From Testudinibacter crocodili (GTDB taxonomy: Bacteria > Pseudomonadota > Gammaproteobacteria > Enterobacterales > Pasteurellaceae), in assembly GCA_006228005.1 (NCBI GenBank), contig VDHG01000084.1:1-46171 (forward strand): DNA of 46,171 bases, given 5' to 3'. A program made the position numbers and the translations under genes. Position 1 is the stretch's first letter; each line of letters starts with the position of its first letter. This document shows positions 1 through 8,018 of the stretch, in pieces. The notes beneath the pieces are model-generated. The model did not search any database. It was not told where the DNA came from and saw only the letters and a list, made by a program, of their open reading frames with translations.

Positions 1-236
1 TTTGAGCTATAGACTATTTTTCGCCACTCTTTTTGCAAATAAATAAGGCAAAAGTTGTGAAGTTTAGTCATTCTAAACGAACGGCTTTTAACGCCGCTGT
101 AGTAGCGAAAAGTAATGGCGAAAAACAGTCATAGTCCTGCGGATTGTGTTTAAAATGAGCACACTCGTCGTTGTAATCCTCATCAATAGTCCCACTATTG
201 ATTTCGGCTTACGCCTAGATTGTGCTCATTTTAAAC
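1..236. repeat. Nested palindromic intergenic element
   Basis: This gene-free stretch holds two stem-loop domains. The left domain has a 15-base inverted repeat with one mismatch (12-26 with 116-130) enclosing smaller stems (62-67 with 73-78, and 82-85 with 93-96). The right domain has a perfect 16-base inverted repeat (148-163 with 221-236) enclosing a perfect 9-base stem with a 3-base loop (182-190 with 194-202). The layering is denser than an ordinary terminator and there is no T-run. It may be a dispersed repeat or a structured RNA; I do not recognise the family. It begins at the window edge, so its left limit is unknown. Confidence 0.6.
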
Positions 237-249
237 GACAACTCAAAAT

Positions 250-273
250 ATAAACAAAGATCAACAGACCCTA
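250..273. repeat. Copy 1 of a 24-base dispersed sequence
   Basis: Seventeen bases (250-266, ATAAACAAAGATCAACA) recur exactly at 28280-28296, and the next seven agree at five positions (CCCTA shared), giving 22 of 24 identical. This copy lies just after the palindromic element and upstream of the response regulator. Its function is unknown. Confidence 0.5.
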
Positions 274-368
274 GTCATTTTGCTATTTTTATGTGCGAAA
301 TATTGGGTGATAATGACATTAATAATGTGCTAATCGATGAAATAAAAACGAATAAAACGGATAACAGC

Positions 369-1043
369 ATGCGAATATTATTGGTTGAAGATGATGTGAT
401 GATTGGCGAGGTGATGCAAGCTAGCCTAAAAGATGCCGGTTATGCAGTCGATTGGGTGCAAGATGGGCAAACCGCACTTTCGGCATTGGCGGTGCAGAAT
501 TATGACGTGCTGCTGCTCGATCTGGGCTTGCCAAAGAAAGATGGTTTGCTGGTGTTGGCAGAGATTCGTCGTCAAGATCAACAGTTGCCTATTGTGATTG
601 CCACGGCAAGAGATGATTTGAACAGCCGCCTACAAGGTTTAGATGGCGGAGCAGATGATTATGTGGTAAAGCCTTTTCAAATGGAGGAGCTGTTAGCCCG
701 TTTGCGAGCGGTGGTGCGGCGTAAACATCACCATGGGCAGTTGCAGCTCAGTAATGGTTTGCTTACCCTCGATCCGTCGAGTTATCAAGTGTGGCTGTGC
801 GGAAATCCGGAGGCGGTCAGCTTGACTCATAAGGAATTTTCCTTATTGCAAACCTTAATGCAACATCAAGGCAGAATTTATTCTCGGGCGGAATTGGAAG
901 ACAAAATTTATGCTTGGGGCGAAGAAGTGGAGAGCAATGCAATTGACTATTTAATCCATTCACTGCGTAAAAAACTGGGCAAAGAGAGCATTCGTAATAT
1001 TCGTGGTGCTGGTTGGAGTGTGAGTAAAGGCGGGTTGACATAA
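369..1043 (+). CDS. OmpR-family response regulator, PmrA/QseB type
   Basis: DNA-binding response regulator of 224 residues. The N-terminal receiver domain (about residues 1-115) has the acidic pair in LLVEDD, the likely phospho-acceptor Asp51 in LLLDLGLP, and the conserved lysine in VVKPF. A C-terminal winged-helix domain (about 125-220) ends with the usual LRKKLG and IRGAGW motifs. An open frame reaches back to a GTG at 222, but family alignment begins at MRILLVEDD, so 369 is taken; the ribosome site there is weak. The kinase gene follows one base after the stop, so the two form a two-component system. With a lipid A phosphoethanolamine transferase two genes downstream, a PmrA-like role in envelope modification is inferred. 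QseB or the Haemophilus FirR group is an equally close family label. Confidence 0.9.
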   Translation: MRILLVEDDVMIGEVMQASLKDAGYAVDWVQDGQTALSALAVQNYDVLLLDLGLPKKDGLLVLAEIRRQDQQLPIVIATARDDLNSRLQGLDGGADDYVVKPFQMEELLARLRAVVRRKHHHGQLQLSNGLLTLDPSSYQVWLCGNPEAVSLTHKEFSLLQTLMQHQGRIYSRAELEDKIYAWGEEVESNAIDYLIHSLRKKLGKESIRNIRGAGWSVSKGGLT

Positions 1044-1044
1044 T

Positions 1045-2412
1045 ATGAAGATCACCTCAATTCGCAAAAAATTGAGCGTCGGTTTAATGGTTTTGGCGTT
1101 GAGTGCCAGCCTGCTGACCGCACTTTTCACTTTTTTCTATAGCTTCAAATCGGCATATAGCCTGCAAGATGATATTTTGCAGCAAACTGCCTATTTGGTT
1201 GATGAACACAGCCAAACGCCAGAAGTGTTACTGAACAATCATGATAACCGTATTCTGATTCAAAACCACAACACGGATCCGCAACAGGACTATTTTATTG
1301 CTGATTTAGATCAATATCAGGAAGGATTCCACACGATTAGCAAAGGCAATATCAAATATCGCTTTTATTTAAAAACGCTGAATCAGCAAAAAATAGCGGT
1401 GATTTTTGATGAGTCGGAATTTCGTGATGAGATTATTGTGCATTCAATATGGCTTAGTACTGTGCCAGTACTACTGTTTATATTGTTGATGTTACCGTTG
1501 GCAATTTGGATTATCGGGTGTAGCATTGCGCCGATTGATCGGCTGGCAAAAACGCTGCAAGCACGTTCAGAAAACGATTTAACCGCACTTGAAACCGACA
1601 ATGTTCCGCAAGAATTGCGAGGGTTTATCCATTCCATCAACCAAATGCTGGATAAAGTCGCAGCCAGTATGCGACAGCAAAAACGCTTTATTGCCGATGC
1701 TTCTCATGAGCTACGCAGTCCGATGACCGCACTTTCACTGCAAGCCGAGCGTTTGATCAAATTACAGCAGTTGCAAAACCACGGCTCGGAACAAACCGGT
1801 GTGTTGGAACAGGCAAATGCCTTGAGTCAAGGCATACAGCGGATTCGTCATCTATTGGAGCAGTTGCTTTCACTGGCGAGGCTTCAAGCAGGCGCAGCGC
1901 AGGCCGACAGTCGGCAAAGTGTGGTTTCGATTTTGGCAGTTTATCGACAAGTATTGGCAGACTTATTGCCGTTAGCTGATGAAAAAGCGATTGATATCGG
2001 GCTGGTTAGCGATGTTGATGTCAGTATCTGCGCTGATCAAAGTGATATTTATATTTTGCTCAAAATCTTATGTGAAAATGCTGTGACTTATGTGCCGCCA
2101 GGCGGACAAGTGGATCTGGCAGTCCGACTGTTTCAGGACAGTGACGGCGAGTGGCTGATGCTGGAAGTTGATGACAACGGCAACGGTATTCCGCCAAAAG
2201 AGCGGTTGCGTGTACTGGATCCGTTTTATCGAGTGTTGGGCAGCGGACAGCAAGGCACCGGATTGGGATTGGCAATTGCCAACAGTATTGCTAAACGTTA
2301 TTACGGAAAAATCGTGCTGAGTGATTCTAAGCGCTTTGCGCACGGCTTAAATTGTACTGTTTATTTGCCAATAGGGTTATGCTCTCCCATGAATTTGAAA
2401 GTCTTGAGTTGA
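1045..2412 (+). CDS. Sensor histidine kinase, PmrB/QseC type
   Basis: Inner-membrane sensor kinase of 455 residues that should phosphorylate the regulator encoded immediately upstream. A first membrane helix spans about 11-33, a periplasmic sensor of roughly 100 residues follows, and a second helix spans about 136-158. A HAMP-like linker leads to the HisKA domain with the phospho-accepting histidine at about 221 (ASHELRSPMTAL). The ATPase domain has an N-box with CENA, the DNGNGIP motif and GTGLGLAIA. The start lies one base after the regulator stop, implying a bicistronic message. The ligand cannot be read from sequence; PmrB relatives respond to metal ions, acid or cationic peptides and QseC relatives have been linked to other signals. 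Several uptake signal copies lie inside the gene, typical for this genome. Confidence 0.9.
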   Translation: MKITSIRKKLSVGLMVLALSASLLTALFTFFYSFKSAYSLQDDILQQTAYLVDEHSQTPEVLLNNHDNRILIQNHNTDPQQDYFIADLDQYQEGFHTISKGNIKYRFYLKTLNQQKIAVIFDESEFRDEIIVHSIWLSTVPVLLFILLMLPLAIWIIGCSIAPIDRLAKTLQARSENDLTALETDNVPQELRGFIHSINQMLDKVAASMRQQKRFIADASHELRSPMTALSLQAERLIKLQQLQNHGSEQTGVLEQANALSQGIQRIRHLLEQLLSLARLQAGAAQADSRQSVVSILAVYRQVLADLLPLADEKAIDIGLVSDVDVSICADQSDIYILLKILCENAVTYVPPGGQVDLAVRLFQDSDGEWLMLEVDDNGNGIPPKERLRVLDPFYRVLGSGQQGTGLGLAIANSIAKRYYGKIVLSDSKRFAHGLNCTVYLPIGLCSPMNLKVLS

Positions 2413-2517
2413 TACTGCAAAGTGCGGCCAGCCATAGAATCAGGGGCTTTTGGCAGAGTGTTGCATTTATGTTACAATTTATCCTCTTGAAAACCAATTT
2501 AGGAGGATATTTTCCCG

Positions 2518-3759
2518 ATGCGAGAACAACTACTTCAGTGGCTATCAGGTCAAAACTACCCAAATTCTGAGCTGGTGGTCAATTTGGTGATGATCAGTTT
2601 AATTATCCTAACGACGCTACTGTTGCATACCCTGATTCACTATGTTTTATTTCGTGTACTGATCAATAAATTGCGCACGTCAAAACTACTGTTTCTGAAC
2701 ATTTTGGCAGAACACCGATTGTTCAATAATCTGGCATTGACGATTCAGGGGCTATTATTGGTGGTGCAATTACGGATTTGGCTGCCGGAGAATGTTTGGC
2801 GTGAAGGATTTATTGCCGTCACCCACATCTGGTGTCTAATTTTTGCGCTATTTTCGATTTTCTCTTTGTTGGACACCCTGCAAACCTATTTGTTCCGACG
2901 CAATCTAGCGCAACACTTCCCGGTACGCGGCTTAGTACAAACCATCAAATTGTTGGCATCGATCGCCATCGGAATTCTGTTAATTTCACTCATTCTGGGG
3001 CAATCCCCGTTGATTCTGCTCAGTGGTTTAGGGGCGATGACTGCGGTACTGATGTTGGTGTTTAAAGATCCGATTTTGGGGTTGGTAGCCGGTATTCAAC
3101 TTTCAGCCAACCGCATGTTGAATGTCGGTGATTGGCTAGAAATGCCAAAATATGGTGCCGACGGTAGCGTGGTGGATATTGGATTGACTACTGTCAAAGT
3201 GCGGAATTGGGATAACACCGTAACTACGCTACCGACTTATGCACTGATTTCCGACTCCTTTAAAAACTGGCGCGCAATGAGTGAATCCGGCGGGCGGCGG
3301 ATTAAACGTGCGGTCTATTTAGACACTAACAGTGTTCATTTTCTAAATGCTGAAGAGATCGCTCATTTGCAACAAAGTCGTCTGCTGAATGACTATTTGG
3401 ATAAACGCCAGCAAGATATTCGTGAGTTTCATCAGATGAATCACATTGACCACAATAGCTATCTTAACGGTAGACATCTCACCAATTTAGGGACTTTTCG
3501 TGTTTATTTGCAGCAATATCTCCACACCAATCGGCATATTCGCAAAGATATGACCTTGATGGTGCGTCAACTTGATGCCAGTGATAAAGGGATTCCACTT
3601 GAAATTTACTGCTTCACTAACACGGTGTTGTGGGGCGAATATGAAGGCATTCAAGCAGATATTTTTGATCATATTTATGCGGTCGCAAAGGAGTTTAAAC
3701 TGCGGATTTATCAGGCACCGAGTGGCTATGATATGCGCAGAATGGGGCGTGACGATTAA
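2518..3759 (+). CDS. MscS-family mechanosensitive channel (YbdG-like)
   Basis: Predicted inner-membrane mechanosensitive channel of 413 residues, which would open under membrane tension and let osmolytes out. Hydrophobic helices lie at about 20-45, 70-95, 100-120 and 140-180. The pore-lining segment is rich in Gly and Ala (LLSGLGAMTAVLMLVFKD) and runs into the MscS beta domain (GLVAGIQLS, then VGDWLEMP and VKVRNWDNT). The extended cytoplasmic part and length resemble the E. coli YbdG subfamily rather than short MscS. A strong AGGAGG at 2501-2506 precedes ATG 2518. It sits between the two-component system and the phosphoethanolamine transferase, all on one strand, so co-regulation with envelope stress genes is plausible but not shown. 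Confidence 0.85.
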   Translation: MREQLLQWLSGQNYPNSELVVNLVMISLIILTTLLLHTLIHYVLFRVLINKLRTSKLLFLNILAEHRLFNNLALTIQGLLLVVQLRIWLPENVWREGFIAVTHIWCLIFALFSIFSLLDTLQTYLFRRNLAQHFPVRGLVQTIKLLASIAIGILLISLILGQSPLILLSGLGAMTAVLMLVFKDPILGLVAGIQLSANRMLNVGDWLEMPKYGADGSVVDIGLTTVKVRNWDNTVTTLPTYALISDSFKNWRAMSESGGRRIKRAVYLDTNSVHFLNAEEIAHLQQSRLLNDYLDKRQQDIREFHQMNHIDHNSYLNGRHLTNLGTFRVYLQQYLHTNRHIRKDMTLMVRQLDASDKGIPLEIYCFTNTVLWGEYEGIQADIFDHIYAVAKEFKLRIYQAPSGYDMRRMGRDD

Positions 3760-3904
3760 CCACAGAACGACAGGGCTGGTAAATATCCCTAATTTTTAGC
3801 TAATTCTTCCTCTTTATAATTTTAATATAGAAACGCTACTTTAAACTTTATGGGTTAAAGTAGTTAAAAATTCATTATATATTAATTAGTTGAGGAAGAA
3901 TCTA

Positions 3905-5545
3905 ATGGCCTTGTTATCCCCCCGCTTTCTAAGCAAAGGCATGAGCAGCAGCAAATTGTTGCTGTTGTTGACGCTGTTTTTCACGGTTGTGATGAACTAT
4001 GCATTTTATAAAACCGTATTGGCATTGTATCCAAACATCGATATGTTTGCGCTGAGCTTACCGTTTGCGATGTTTTTTATTTTGTATGCCGCATTCCAAA
4101 TTCTAGCCCTGCCTTACCTGCATAAAATTTTGATACCGCTGTTGCTGTTGCTTAGTGCCTCAATTGGTTATAACGCACTGTTTTATAATGTATATTTTGA
4201 TACCAATATGTTGGAAAACGTGTTGCAAACCTCGTTTACTGAGGCGAGCAAATTGATTACCTTCTCTTATATCTTGTGGATTGTTGTTTTCGGGGTCGTG
4301 CCGTCAATACTGTATGTGATGGTGAAAGTGAACTACCGCACTTGGTATAAAGAAATTGCGATGCGGCTGTTGTTGATCGCTTTGTCGGTGGTGGTGGTCG
4401 GCAGTATCGCGAAATTTTATTATCAGGATTACGCTTCATTTTTCCGTAATAATAAACAAGTCGTCAACTTAATCGTACCAAGCAATTTCATCGGCGCTGG
4501 AATTAATGAAGTCAAACGGATTCAGCAAGCTAATCGCCCGTTTGAACAGATCGGTTTAGATGCACAACAGGTCAAACAAGATGGACAAAAAAGACGTGTG
4601 TTGGTGTTGGTGGTCGGCGAAACAACTCGTGCGCAAAATTGGGGCTTGAACGGTTATCAAGTCAACGGACAGCTGCGACAAACCACACCTAAACTGGCGG
4701 CGTTGGGCAGTGAATTGATCAATTATCCGCAAGTGACCAGCTGCGGCACGGCAACCGCAGTGTCGGTGCCGTGTATGTTTTCAGTGATGGATCGTAGTAA
4801 TTTCAACAGCTCAGTGGCGCAAAAGCAGGATAATCTATTGGATATTGCTCAACGCAGCGGTATCAATATTTTATGGTTGGACAACGATACGGGCTGTAAA
4901 GGTGTATGCGAGCGGGTGCCGACTGAAAATCTGACGGGCACAAACTCAGCGGAGTTTTGTCATAACGGCGAATGTTTGGACGATATCTTGCTGCAAAATT
5001 TCGAGCAGCGCTTGCAAGCCGATCCAAACAAAGATTTGATTGTGGTGCTGCACACCATGGGCAGTCACGGACCAACCTATTTTGAGCGTTACACCTCAGA
5101 ATACCGTCACTTTACGCCGACTTGTGATATGCAAGATATTGCTAAATGTTCAAAAGAGCAGCTAGTCAATACTTACGATAATACGATTTTATATATTGAC
5201 CAATTTTTGGATCGCGTGATTAACACGTTGAAAAAACAGCCGAATTTAAATAGTGCACTGTTATATGTGTCGGATCACGGTGAATCGTTGGGCGAAAACG
5301 GTATATATCTGCACGGCACGCCGTACTCGATTGCCCCAGATGAACAAACCCATGTGCCGGCAGTTTTCTGGGCATCGCAAGGTTTGCAGGCACAGCGCAA
5401 TTTGGATCTGTCATGTTTGCAAAAAACCGCAAATACCACTGCCTATTCGCAAGATAACTATTTCCATTCGGTCTTGGGCTTAATGCAGATTAAAACCGCA
5501 CTTTATAACCCGACAATGGATATGTTCGCTGGCTGTCGCCGTTAG
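3905..5545 (+). CDS. eptA: Lipid A phosphoethanolamine transferase
   Basis: Inner-membrane enzyme of 546 residues that moves phosphoethanolamine from phosphatidylethanolamine to lipid A, lowering negative surface charge. Five membrane helices occupy about the first 170 residues. The periplasmic sulfatase-fold domain has the metal-binding glutamate in VVGETTRA (Glu239), the nucleophile threonine expected in SCGTATAVSVPC (Thr284, with cysteines 280 and 290 flanking as in MCR enzymes), HTMGSHGPTY, and SDHGESLGENG. A TTG at 3890 extends the frame by five codons, but the GAGGAAG before ATG 3905 marks the real start. Relatives confer polymyxin resistance. Location downstream of a PmrAB-like pair supports the assignment; relatives that act on core heptose or Kdo share the fold, so the exact lipid target is inferred. 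Confidence 0.9.
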   Translation: MALLSPRFLSKGMSSSKLLLLLTLFFTVVMNYAFYKTVLALYPNIDMFALSLPFAMFFILYAAFQILALPYLHKILIPLLLLLSASIGYNALFYNVYFDTNMLENVLQTSFTEASKLITFSYILWIVVFGVVPSILYVMVKVNYRTWYKEIAMRLLLIALSVVVVGSIAKFYYQDYASFFRNNKQVVNLIVPSNFIGAGINEVKRIQQANRPFEQIGLDAQQVKQDGQKRRVLVLVVGETTRAQNWGLNGYQVNGQLRQTTPKLAALGSELINYPQVTSCGTATAVSVPCMFSVMDRSNFNSSVAQKQDNLLDIAQRSGINILWLDNDTGCKGVCERVPTENLTGTNSAEFCHNGECLDDILLQNFEQRLQADPNKDLIVVLHTMGSHGPTYFERYTSEYRHFTPTCDMQDIAKCSKEQLVNTYDNTILYIDQFLDRVINTLKKQPNLNSALLYVSDHGESLGENGIYLHGTPYSIAPDEQTHVPAVFWASQGLQAQRNLDLSCLQKTANTTAYSQDNYFHSVLGLMQIKTALYNPTMDMFAGCRR

Positions 5546-5584
5546 CGCCAGTATCGGCAAACACGGCTGTGAGAAATAGACGTG

Positions 5585-5630
5585 ACCGCACTTTGTTAAA
5601 AATAAGCATTAAAAATAAGCAAAGTGCGGT
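5585..5630. terminator. Inverted uptake-signal terminator after eptA
   Basis: ACCGCACTTTG (5585-5595) pairs with CAAAGTGCGGT (5620-5630), a facing pair of uptake signals forming an 11-base stem about 40 bases after the eptA stop. The loop is long (24 bases) and AT-rich. Confidence 0.6.
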
Positions 5631-5739
5631 ATTAATCATCGAATATGGTGGCATTGCTGAAAAAATACTTGACGAAAAGCGGATAACTCCCTATAGTTTG
5701 CGCCCTGTCAGTTCTCAAATAGCAGTACCCATACTCAAC

Positions 5740-5829
5740 GGTGAGATGTCCGAGAGGCTGAAGGAGCACGCCTGGAAAGTGTGTATGCGCGAAAGTGCAT
5801 CGAGGGTTCGAATCCCTCTCTCACCGCCA
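5740..5829 (+). tRNA. tRNA-Ser (anticodon GGA)
   Basis: A 90-nucleotide class II tRNA. The acceptor stem GGTGAGA (5740-5746) pairs with TCTCACC (5819-5825), followed by discriminator G and an encoded CCA (5827-5829). The anticodon loop reads CTGGAAA, giving anticodon GGA for TCC and TCT serine codons. The long variable arm (around ATGCGCGAAAGTGCATC) and the T-loop GGTTCGAATCC are typical of serine tRNAs. An open frame that runs through this region is not a gene. Confidence 0.96.
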
Positions 5830-5876
5830 TCTATTTTGTATTCCTGTATTATTTCTTTTTGTACTCACCAAATGTA

Positions 5877-5902
5877 AAAACCGCACTTTGCAGCACGGTT
5901 TT
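5877..5902. terminator. Hairpin terminator between tRNA-Ser and corA
   Basis: AAAACCG (5877-5883) pairs with CGGTTTT (5896-5902) around a loop that holds one uptake signal. It lies between convergent tRNA-Ser and corA and could serve both. Confidence 0.6.
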
Positions 5903-5930
5903 CTGTCAGTTTCAAGCATAACGATAAAAA

Positions 5931-6878
5931 CTATAGCCAGCCTTTGCGTTTAAAATAGATATACGGTGCAAACGCAGCGAGCAGCATTAAGCCGAGCGCC
6001 ATCGGATAACCAAACTCAAAGCCGAGTTCCGGCATCTCTTTAAAGTTCATGCCGTAATTGGAGGCAACTAGCGTTGGTGGCAGGAAGATTACCGAGACCA
6101 CCGAGAAGATTTTGATAATTCGGTTCTGTTCAATATTGATAAAGCCCATTGCCGCCTGCATCAAGAAGTTGACTTTTTGGAACAGCGATTCGTTGTGCGG
6201 TTGCAGAGATTCAATATCGCGCAGCACTTCGCGTGCCTGTTCCAACTGGCTTGCGGGCAGACGAGTTTTACGCACCAAAAAGCTCAGTGCCCGCTGGGTA
6301 TCCATCAAGCACAACCGCACTTTCGAGCTAGCATCTTCTTGCTCTGTCAGGGTAGAAAGGGCACGGTCAAAGGCTTCGCCTTGTTTGCCGTCAAGGATAA
6401 CTCGGCTTAATTGTTCCAAATCGGCATAAATGGTTTCAATAACGTCGGCTAGCTGCTCGATTTTGGTTTCAAACAGATCTAACAGCAGTTCATAGGCATT
6501 ACAGGCTTCCAATTTTTGAATGCGTGAACGCATACGATATAGGCGGAATGCCGGCAGTTCGCGGTCACGTAGCGTGAATAGGCGACCGTCGCGCAGGGTG
6601 AAAGCGACAGTGGAAATGTCAGCGTAATCATCTTCGTCTTCACAATAGAAAAAGGAGTGCAGGTGCAGCCCGTCTTCATCTTCAAAGAAACGGGCGGAGG
6701 CTTCTAAATCTTCCAGTTCAAGATAGCTGGCAAGGCTCTGTCCGAGACCTTGTTGTAAAATGTCACGTTCTTCGCTGCTTGGATCAATCAAATCAATCCA
6801 AATGGCGCTGTCTAAATTTTGGCTGGTTTCGTCGATGCGAACCAAGCGGGCATTGTCCAAGGCAAAAGCACCAATCAT
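5931..6878 (-). CDS. corA: Magnesium/cobalt transporter CorA
   Basis: Inner-membrane Mg2+ channel of 315 residues, working as a pentamer with a large cytoplasmic funnel. The last 65 residues hold two membrane helices; the first ends in the signature YGMNF and the loop after it contains the MPE sequence. The C terminus carries the basic KRKGWL tail common in CorA. The ATG at 6878 is preceded by GGGGAG. It is transcribed away from uspA, with a 485-base gap upstream that may hold a leader. Length matches the E. coli protein (316 residues), so the gene appears complete. Confidence 0.95.
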   Translation of the reverse strand: MIGAFALDNARLVRIDETSQNLDSAIWIDLIDPSSEERDILQQGLGQSLASYLELEDLEASARFFEDEDGLHLHSFFYCEDEDDYADISTVAFTLRDGRLFTLRDRELPAFRLYRMRSRIQKLEACNAYELLLDLFETKIEQLADVIETIYADLEQLSRVILDGKQGEAFDRALSTLTEQEDASSKVRLCLMDTQRALSFLVRKTRLPASQLEQAREVLRDIESLQPHNESLFQKVNFLMQAAMGFINIEQNRIIKIFSVVSVIFLPPTLVASNYGMNFKEMPELGFEFGYPMALGLMLLAAFAPYIYFKRKGWL

Positions 6879-7363
6879 ATTTCATACTCCCCGGTGAGTG
6901 ATGAACACGCAATGAACAAGAATAAGATGCCGGTAAATTTCAGCAATAGGGAAAGCAAGTGTTGTTTATACCTATCTGCGAGAGTTTCGCCGACAAGCAG
7001 GTTGAGATGAGGGCGAAGAATCAAGCGTGAGAATTAAACCAGTATCGACTGTGACTGTCCAAAGTGTGTGTCCTCATATTATTAAATCGTGCGAATCTTA
7101 CGCTTTCGAGCCATAAAGGTCAAGTCATTCTCTCCGTGGTAGCTCGGCGGCAGATTATGGTTACTATTGGTTGCGATTGAGCACAAAATTTTGATCAGCA
7201 CTCCAAAATAAATAAATTGCAGAAAATTTGCATAACAAAAATAATAATATGTGATCTGGCACATGCTCTTTTTTATTTTGTAATGGTATGATTTAGTAAG
7301 AAGTTAGGCAGTATCTCTATAATAAACATTTACTTATCATAAAGGGGCAAAAAGGAGGCAGTT
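6879..7363. other. Divergent corA/uspA intergenic region
   Basis: This 485-base gap carries the promoters of both divergent genes. On the minus strand an 18-codon frame (7077 to 7021, MRTHTLDSHSRYWFNSHA) and, in another phase, an ATG-less open frame of about 57 codons lie upstream of corA. The latter ends in a TGA that overlaps the corA start codon (ATGA). Either could be a translated leader, but neither has a good ribosome site. The half nearest uspA is AT-rich with scattered GATC-containing near-palindromes. I see no confident CRP or FNR site and no known riboswitch. Confidence 0.4.
7284..7292 (+). promoter_or_regulatory. Possible extended -10 promoter for uspA
   Basis: TGGTATGAT fits an extended -10 element (TGn followed by TATGAT) about 70 bases before the uspA start. 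No good -35 is present, which is common for extended -10 promoters. Confidence 0.4.
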
Positions 7364-7792
7364 ATGTACAAGCACGTTTTAGTCGCTGTGGATCTATCTG
7401 AAGACAGTCCGATACTGTTAAATAAAGCGGTGGATATCGCTACACGGCACGAAGCAAAGCTATCGTTGATTCATGTGGATGTCAATTTTTCCGATCTCTA
7501 TACCGGCTTGATTGATATTAATATGGCGACGATGCAGGATCGTATTTCGGTTGAAACACAAGAAGCGTTGAATAAATTGGCGGAGTCGGTGGACTTTCCG
7601 ATTACGGAAAAACTGAGCGGCACGGGTGATTTGGAACAAGTGCTGAAAGAGGCGATTGGCAAATATCAGGTCGATTTGCTGGTGACTGGGCATCATCAAG
7701 ATTTCTGGAGCAAGTTGATCTCTTCCACCCGTCAAGTGATGAATTCGGTGACGATTGATATGTTGGTCGTGCCGTTAAAAGAGCAAGATTAA
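7364..7792 (+). CDS. uspA: Universal stress protein A
   Basis: Small cytoplasmic stress protein of 142 residues with the Usp alpha/beta fold. It begins [15 protein letters not shown] and ends with the block [17 protein letters not shown], which closely matches E. coli UspA; this branch lacks the usual glycine-rich ATP loop and is thought not to bind ATP. An AAAAAGGAGG ribosome site precedes the ATG. It is a single-gene unit bounded downstream by an inverted uptake-signal terminator. In E. coli UspA is induced on growth arrest and ppGpp contributes; regulation here is not visible beyond a possible extended -10. Confidence 0.93.
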   Translation: MYKHVLVAVDLSEDSPILLNKAVDIATRHEAKLSLIHVDVNFSDLYTGLIDINMATMQDRISVETQEALNKLAESVDFPITEKLSGTGDLEQVLKEAIGKYQVDLLVTGHHQDFWSKLISSTRQVMNSVTIDMLVVPLKEQD

Positions 7793-7813
7793 CCGATAAT
7801 TTTTAGCCGTTTG

Positions 7814-7859
7814 ACCGCACTTTGACCGACGAACTATCGGTGAAAGCATAAAGTGCGGT
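7814..7859. terminator. Inverted uptake-signal terminator after uspA
   Basis: ACCGCACTT (7814-7822) and AAGTGCGGT (7851-7859) face each other 21 bases after the uspA stop, with T-rich sequence following. The loop is about 28 bases. Confidence 0.6.
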
Positions 7860-8018
7860 CTATTTACTTTAAAATCCACTGCAATTGCTCGCAATCCCTC
7901 CTAAAGCCATTCCCCAAGCCTATTTTTTATGCGAAAATAAACAGTTTACAGAATTTGTTAGGTCGTGGTGCTGAGCTTGGTGCAAAGCACGGCGATGTTA
8001 TTGCACAGGATTAAATGA

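Noticed and set aside
222-368. 49-codon N-terminal extension of the response regulator
   Set aside because: It starts inside the palindrome from a GTG, and response regulators of this family begin at MRILLVEDD.
5569-5877. 102-codon open frame across the tRNA-Ser
   Set aside because: It is read through the tRNA gene and has no ribosome site or family resemblance.
7250-7264. Possible CRP site (TGTGATCTGGCACA) upstream of uspA
   Set aside because: The spacing between half-sites is one base short of the consensus TGTGA-N6-TCACA.
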